Source of the DNA: Asterionellopsis glacialis
Lineage: Eukaryota > Bacillariophyta > Plagiogrammaphyceae > Rhaphoneidales > Asterionellopsidaceae
Length of the DNA: 45,015 nucleotides
Direction: 5' to 3'
Assembly (NCBI GenBank): GCA_014885115.2
Contig: WKLE02002027.1
Location: forward strand, 6,583-51,597
How positions within the stretch are numbered: the first letter of the stretch is position 1; each line of letters opens with the position of its first letter. This document shows, in pieces, positions 43,510 to 45,015 of the stretch. Position numbers and translations under genes: made by a program. The notes beneath the pieces are model-generated. The model did not search any database, was not told where the DNA came from, and saw only the letters and a program-made list of their open reading frames with translations.

Positions 43510-44799
43510 TCATTTTTGAAGCCTCCCTTGGTCGTTGCATGTATCCCTCTTTTTCGATCCCCCCCCCTTTCGAGTCGAGCAGCGTACCAATAGTCGTATA
43601 CATTTATCTAAATCTTTCAATTCACGTGTTGTCGCACCATGTTGTAATTCAGCAGCTCGTATAGTTTGTGCAAATTCTAATGGAGTAGCATCTGTACAAC
43701 GAATTGTTTTTCTTCGATGTTTAAACAAACGGAATCGTGCTGTACTTGTTTCTGTAGTGATGGTGAAAGGAAGAGTCGAGATAGAATTCGGTTGATGTTG
43801 TTCTTCTTCTTGCTGTTTCGATAGCAAATATTGAACTACAGTTGGCATTCCACGTGCGGATGCTACACATAAGGGTGTCATGTAGGACTGTTTCGTTTCT
43901 CTTGTCGATAAATGTATGTTGGCACCATATTGTTCTATTAACACTTGTATGCATTTTAAAACTATAGTTTCACGGATATGCTGTGCTCGACAAACTTCTA
44001 CTAAAAATGTTCCACCTGTCCTTGTACGATTATTGACACGTAAATGCGGACCATATTCATTCAATAAACCTACAAATTTAGACTTTGACATTTTACTGGA
44101 AGCCGAATGTGCCATTTCACACAAATAAAAATAGCATAATTCTGTATTATCAATGACAAGTGCATGTGCATCACGTACACGTTGAAGTCGTGTACGTTTT
44201 AATCTGGAACATGCTCTTCGTCGCTTTTGTTGTCGTCGTTTGGGTGGAGCACCATCATTGTCACCATATTCTTCATTTTCGTCGTCGTCTTCCTCCATGA
44301 CTACGCCGTAATCTTCTTTTAACAAAGCATCCCATAAGGCATTACTACGACTAACCTTCGAACTTTTAGGAATAAGAGGATGTTGTGGCGATGTTGTTGT
44401 ATCATTCTCATCATCATCAGTACCAGCACCATTCGTATGAATGTCTTCTGCTAAAAGTGTTTGATAAGATGCTTTCGATAATGGTGCAATTTGATGACAA
44501 ATAACACTAGCACGATGTGTTGGTTCAGCAACAAAGGTAATAATATGATACAATAATACTTCCGGTAAATCCCACAAAACGAACGAAGAAACGCCATTAT
44601 TGTCATCCACGTTTGACACTTCCATGTTGTCATTGGCAATTGACATCTTTTGTTGTTCTTGCTGTTGGCACACAGCGGTTTTTTCTTCTTGTTTCGAACC
44701 TATTCTTGTTGCGATTGCCGTGTCATGGTGGTTATTCTGATTCTCATGATGAGTGCTGCTGTTTTCTTCTTTGTCTTTGGCTTGCGCACGAGACATCAT
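43510..44799 (-). CDS. F-box-like and ankyrin-repeat protein
   Basis: A single exon of 429 residues from the ATG at 44799; a second ATG follows at once, and the frame is open to a TTG at 44862. Residues 1-70 are polar and Gln/Asn/Glu-rich. About 71-115 reads LWDLPEVLLYHIITFVAEPT and on into ICHQIAPLSKASYQTLL, which fits an F-box or F-box-like helix set. It is followed by an LWDALLKEDYGV segment common after diatom F-boxes. An acidic and then Arg/Lys-rich linker follows. About 240-350 contains ankyrin-like helices (TPLCVASARGMPTVVQYLL is clear). A SCF ubiquitin-ligase adaptor role is inferred. Nine consecutive C (43559-43567) near the 3' end encode a Gly run and could be a site of indel error, which would change the last dozen residues. 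Confidence 0.75.
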   Translation of the reverse strand: MMSRAQAKDKEENSSTHHENQNNHHDTAIATRIGSKQEEKTAVCQQQEQQKMSIANDNMEVSNVDDNNGVSSFVLWDLPEVLLYHIITFVAEPTHRASVICHQIAPLSKASYQTLLAEDIHTNGAGTDDDENDTTTSPQHPLIPKSSKVSRSNALWDALLKEDYGVVMEEDDDENEEYGDNDGAPPKRRQQKRRRACSRLKRTRLQRVRDAHALVIDNTELCYFYLCEMAHSASSKMSKSKFVGLLNEYGPHLRVNNRTRTGGTFLVEVCRAQHIRETIVLKCIQVLIEQYGANIHLSTRETKQSYMTPLCVASARGMPTVVQYLLSKQQEEEQHQPNSISTLPFTITTETSTARFRLFKHRRKTIRCTDATPLEFAQTIRAAELQHGATTRELKDLDKCIRLLVRCSTRKGGGSKKRDTCNDQGRLQK

Positions 44800-45015
44800 T
44801 TGTGATTCTATATTTCTAGACCAAGTTCTTTCTCTCTCTCGAGTCTCTAGAGAACCAGACAAGATGGTTCTTGATATCTATTCTTATACTATACAATTAT
44901 ACTAATAGATTGCTGCTTTGTTCTATGTACTAGCACTGGTGCTATTCATGGGCGAATCCACAACCAACGTAGATCGTTTCGTTCTGTACAGGTACCGGTA
45001 TTCTAAAAGATGAAC
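44800..45015. other. 5' flank of the F-box-like gene with TCTCTAGAGA palindrome
   Basis: The sequence up to the window edge is the presumed promoter. TCTCTAGAGA, a perfect 10-bp palindrome, lies at 44844-44853, about 45 bp before the start codon and next to a CTCTCTCTC run. It is a shorter version of the CTCTCTAGAGAG word seen before other genes here. Near the edge, ACAGGTACCGGTATT is a loose relative of the TACCAGGTA motif. Confidence 0.45.

Overview
The window is nuclear DNA from a stramenopile, most probably a diatom. The evidence is indirect. Genes are large and mostly intron-poor, with short GT-AG introns (44-216 bp). Proteins carry long Asn/Gln/Ser/Asp-rich disordered tracts. One gene has the Cache-HAMP-TPR-VWA receptor architecture that I associate with diatom genomes. 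No ribosomal, organellar or bacterial features are present, and I cannot name the genus.

Layout: (1) 762-9095 (+), a three-exon gene for a 2735-residue protein with beta-propeller-like, helical and LamG-like regions. (2) 9841-15363 (-), a two-exon gene for a double-Cache receptor with TPR and a degenerate VWA domain; its reading frame appears to continue past the stop after a +1 shift. (3) 16586-17629 (+), a secreted or membrane-anchored 2OG-Fe(II) oxygenase. (4) 17802-21317 (-), a Prp2/DHX16 spliceosomal DEAH helicase. (5) 23097-23561 (+), a 154-residue protein of unknown function. (6) 24087-29029 (-), a three-exon homologue of TRPC4AP/TRUSS (DUF3689), a CUL4-DDB1 substrate receptor in animals. 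(7) 29931-32405 (-), an unusual fusion of two HTH-like repeats, a DEDDy 3'-5' exonuclease and a SpoIIIAA/Ycf45-type ATPase. (8) 34034-36100 (-), a four-exon CELF/Bruno RNA-binding protein with three RRMs. (9) 43510-44799 (-), an F-box-like plus ankyrin protein. The genes do not form a pathway. Several concern RNA (Prp2, CELF, possibly the exonuclease fusion) or ubiquitin ligases (TRPC4AP-like, F-box-like).

The striking region is 37101-43436. In these 6.3 kb I count only four CpG dinucleotides, against roughly two hundred expected at this base composition, and the edges are sharp against CpG-containing flanks. The block holds about 20 degenerate tandem units (about 38.06-41.59 kb) of two alternating subtypes. 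Eroded minus-strand coding fragments lie on both sides of the array, with frameshifts and stops. I do not recognise their family.

Two short motifs recur in 5' flanks: the palindrome CTCTCTAGAGAG (upstream of four genes) and the nonamer TACCAGGTA/TACCTGGTA (ten copies in four intergenic regions). Both are far above chance and may be promoter elements or insertion remnants.
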